Below are positions 34,005 to 35,407 of a stretch of DNA of 35,407 nucleotides, one piece after another. The first letter of the stretch is position 1, and each line of letters begins with the position of its first letter. Under the pieces are notes generated by a model. It saw only the letters and a program-made list of their open reading frames with translations, was not told where the DNA came from and searched no databases. Both the position numbers and the translations under genes were made by a program. Location: the NCBI GenBank assembly GCA_903921455.1, contig CAIXPZ010000317.1, positions 1 through 35,407 of the forward strand, read 5' to 3'. Source of the DNA: an uncultured Verrucomicrobia subdivision 3 bacterium (lineage in GTDB: Bacteria; Verrucomicrobiota; Verrucomicrobiae; Limisphaerales; UBA11358).

Positions 34005-34170
34005 AAACCGGTATCCTGACTTGGGCCTCAATCCTCACTCCCGCCTTCCCGAACTTTCGTTCAGTGGCATTGGGAGTTTGTAGCCGTTACAGTGGCGCAA
34101 CCGTCCCGGATTCTCACCGGGTTCCCTGACATTTGACTGCATTCAAAAGCGAACACTTGTTCGCTGGTTT
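34005..34170 (-). ncRNA. Cobalamin (AdoCbl-type) riboswitch
   Basis: On the minus strand the leader contains the conserved core GGGAACCCGGTGAGAATCC, then GGGACGGTTGCGCCACTGTA (about 34135-34092), and the closing GTCAGGATACCGG (about 34021-34009). These are the hallmark segments of the B12 riboswitch. The closing P1 helix can form between AAACC (34170-34166) and GGTTT (34009-34005). It controls the minus-strand operon starting at 33787 and should switch it off when cobalamin is plentiful. Confidence 0.95.
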
Positions 34171-34184
34171 CAAAGAGCGGACAA

Positions 34185-34213
34185 GTTTTATGATGCAAAC
34201 GAAATTTTGGCAA
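34185..34213 (-). promoter_or_regulatory. Probable promoter of the cobalamin operon
   Basis: TTGCCA (34213-34208) and TAAAAC (34190-34185) on the minus strand are separated by 17 bases, resembling a housekeeping sigma promoter. The expected transcription start near 34178 lies just before the first riboswitch helix. Confidence 0.5.
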
Positions 34214-34252
34214 GCAGATTAAGAGACAATCAAAATTAAATTGCAGATTGAA

Positions 34253-34381
34253 ATGCTTCAACCAGCAATAATCCATCCATTCACTGTGATTTTAGGCGGA
34301 TTGATTACATCAACGCTGCTCAATCTGGTCGTGCTGCCGACGCTGACTTTGCGTTACGGACGATTTGGCGGGAAAAGGTAA
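34253..34381 (+). pseudogene. C-terminal remnant of a CzcA/CusA-type RND efflux pump
   Basis: A 42-codon frame with ATG at 34253 and TAA at 34379-34381 encodes HPFTVILGGLITSTLLNLVV followed by LPTLTLRYGRFGGKR. This matches the last transmembrane segment of heavy-metal RND pumps, where the phrase is close to P-x-x-x-VILGGLxTSTLLNLxVLPxLYLRFG. The rest of the roughly 1000-aa pump is absent. It is a genomic fossil lying upstream of and divergent from the cobalamin promoter. Confidence 0.75.
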
Positions 34382-34464
34382 CGTGGTTTCCAGACCGTCA
34401 ATTCACAAATGTCTTCACAAACGGAATCAAAAAAAATAGATTGATTGAGCCGTATTTGAGTTTC

Positions 34465-34881
34465 TTAATTCCGCATCGGGTCGTTGCCAAAAGCACGTCG
34501 TCTTTCAGAAAATGAACGAAGGGTGTGTGGAATCCCCGGATAATCCCATGCTTCGTTGACCGCCCACTGAATCATCCCCGAATCCCGATTCTCCAAAGTG
34601 GGAAAAAGCCCCGTCGTGCAGGTGCTTAACGCCAATGCCAAATCAACACCGTAACCCAGCCGAAAATACAACATCAATACTTGCTCGTCTGTGAGCGCGG
34701 GCCAAGTTTTTGTTTTTGCAAATCCGCGCACAGCTTCGCCAAGCGATTCACGAGTCGTTTTTTCGAGACGCTTGAAAGTGTCCGCCGCCTTTTCTCCAAT
34801 CTGGGCGAACTCGGAGATTGGCCGAGGAACAAGAGCCAGCCGTTGCGAATTCAGAAAATTGCTTAATTCACTCCACGTCAT
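34465..34881 (-). CDS. Hypothetical protein
   Basis: This 138-aa frame (starting MTWSELSNFLNSQRLALVPR) is soluble and mostly helical by eye. It has a charged first half (AADTFKRLEKTTRESLGEAV) and a second half with TDEQVLMLYFRLGYGVDLAL. I recognise no family. It is not overlapped by another plausible gene and has even, protein-like composition, so I think it is real. It lies between the RND remnant and the tRNA gene, on the strand opposite the tRNA. Confidence 0.6.
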   Translation of the reverse strand: MTWSELSNFLNSQRLALVPRPISEFAQIGEKAADTFKRLEKTTRESLGEAVRGFAKTKTWPALTDEQVLMLYFRLGYGVDLALALSTCTTGLFPTLENRDSGMIQWAVNEAWDYPGIPHTLRSFSERRRAFGNDPMRN

Positions 34882-34939
34882 TTCATGCAGGTTAGCCCAT
34901 CACGCGCTCCACGTCCATTTCGCTTTGCCACGATGCGAC

Positions 34940-34967
34940 TTGGCAAAAAATCGGAAGCGCGTATGCT
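34940..34967 (+). promoter_or_regulatory. Promoter of the tRNA-Arg gene
   Basis: TTGGCA (34940-34945) and TATGCT (34962-34967) are spaced by 16 bases and end 13 bases before the mature tRNA 5' end, a good fit to a housekeeping promoter. Confidence 0.6.
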
Positions 34968-34980
34968 AGTCGAAATTTGC

Positions 34981-35057
34981 GCTCCCGTAGCTCAAATGGA
35001 TCAGAGCGGCCGTTTCCTAAATGGCAAATCCCGGTTCGATTCCGGGCGGGAGCACCA
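34981..35057 (+). tRNA. tRNA-Arg(CCT)
   Basis: A full cloverleaf can be drawn by hand. The acceptor GCTCCCG (34981-34987) pairs with CGGGAGC (35047-35053). The D stem is GCTC/GAGC. The anticodon stem GCCGT/ATGGC encloses loop TTCCTAA, giving anticodon CCT at 35016-35018. The T stem CCCGG/CCGGG encloses TTCGATT. The discriminator is A and CCA is encoded (35055-35057). It decodes AGG arginine codons. Its 5' half is duplicated in inverted orientation at 35267-35308. Confidence 0.96.
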
Positions 35058-35096
35058 CTTTTTCCAGCCAAATTTCCACCGAATTCCGAGCCTAAA

Positions 35097-35118
35097 ATCT
35101 GATACCGCATCTGATACC
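35097..35118. repeat. Pair of ATCTGATACC direct repeats
   Basis: ATCTGATACC occurs at 35097-35106 and 35109-35118, a 12-base period, 40 bases after the tRNA. Closely spaced short repeats near an attachment site can be arm-type recombinase or excisionase binding sites. With two copies only, chance is possible. Confidence 0.4.
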
Positions 35119-35266
35119 ATATTGAGTTTTTAGAGCAATTTGCGGCATAAAACAGCAAAAGGTCGCGCCGTCAAAAATGTGGCGGAACCAAAAAAATCTT
35201 CAATGAAATCAATGCGAATATGCGGAAGCGAACGGTAGCAAAAATTCAAAAAAAGTGCTTGCATAG

Positions 35267-35308
35267 ATTTAGGAAACGGCCGCTCTGATCCATTTGAGCT
35301 ACGGGAGC
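35267..35308 (-). repeat. Inverted 42-bp copy of the tRNA-Arg 5' half
   Basis: Read on the minus strand from 35308 to 35267, this segment is identical to bases 34981-35022 of tRNA-Arg(CCT). It covers the acceptor 5' strand, D arm and anticodon loop, and ends two bases into the 3' side of the anticodon stem, after which identity stops. The two copies are separated by 244 bases. It cannot form a functional tRNA. Confidence 0.92.
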
Positions 35309-35407
35309 AACTGGCGCAGGGCAAAATAACTGGGTTTCCGCTTCCTTACAAGCATCGGTGTGGATCGCTTTTCTAAATCAGCTTGCATTGACATCATTCT
35401 GACTTCA

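Larger units (their letters stand above)
35058..35407. other. Non-coding stretch after the tRNA gene
   Basis: No convincing gene is seen in these 350 bases; short frames here read through the tRNA or its inverted copy. The stretch holds a pair of 10-bp direct repeats and the inverted tRNA half-copy, which fit an old attachment-site region. The window ends before any integrase could be seen. Confidence 0.6.

Noticed and set aside
33788..34006. Upstream extension of the secreted protein to a start at 34006
   Set aside because: This stretch is the riboswitch leader with several hairpins, and the signal peptide begins at 33787.
34892..35158. Minus-strand 88-codon frame through the tRNA gene
   Set aside because: It reads through the antisense of tRNA-Arg and has no domain.

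Overview
The window looks like chromosomal DNA of a Verrucomicrobiota bacterium. It encodes a prepilin-like protein with an H-x9-DG C-terminus, secreted proteins ending in a beta-rich tail of a kind I associate with this phylum, many secreted glycoside hydrolases, a WbsX/GH99-like protein and few clear Shine-Dalgarno sequences. The phylum assignment is inferred from gene content; there is no rRNA in the window.

Bases 1-12479 hold a carbohydrate and nucleoside scavenging region. It begins with the 3' end of a large Ig/MBG-repeat surface protein. A sugar transporter, ribokinase and secreted nucleoside hydrolase follow, forming a likely ribonucleoside/ribose unit. Four secreted enzymes come next: an unrecognised TIM-barrel-like protein, a WbsX/GH99-like protein, a GH43-like propeller and a GH78 alpha-L-rhamnosidase. 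Bases 12489-21520 hold the L-rhamnose regulon: a minus-strand AraC-type regulator, then a tightly packed plus-strand operon rhaA - rhaT - mqo-like oxidoreductase - tandem class II aldolase - rhaB - glpX - broken rhaM. Rhamnose released by the GH78 enzyme would be imported, isomerised, phosphorylated and cleaved to DHAP and L-lactaldehyde. GlpX can send the triose to gluconeogenesis, and the Mqo-family enzyme may oxidise a downstream hydroxy acid, perhaps L-lactate. rhaM is dead and runs into the tail of a TPR gene, which marks a rearrangement scar.

Bases 21753-28650 are a mobilisation module. One strand carries TraK-, TraL- and TraM-like genes and a VirD4/TraD-type coupling protein. The other carries a MobF (TrwC/TraI) relaxase-helicase. 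Between them lies a 240-base region with phased direct repeats and a perfect palindrome, the best oriT candidate. No integrase or type IV secretion channel is visible, so the module is mobilisable at best, or a remnant.

Bases 28737-34213 (minus strand) are a cobalamin-riboswitch-controlled operon. In transcription order it has a secreted beta-rich protein, a DUF71/Dph6-like PP-loop protein, a DUF6580-like membrane protein, a second DUF71 protein, a DUF1289 protein, a signal-less BtuF-like cobalamin-binding protein fused to a Cys-rich CWC tail, and a prepilin-like protein. Four of the junctions are start/stop overlaps or a 1-base gap. This is the strongest candidate for an incompletely described system, a B12 salvage or uptake locus without BtuB or BtuCD in view.

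The right end (34253-35407) has a remnant of an RND metal-efflux pump C-terminus, a small unknown gene, a tRNA-Arg(CCT) with its own promoter, and a perfect 42-bp inverted copy of the 5' half of that tRNA 244 bp downstream, which suggests past site-specific integration or inversion.
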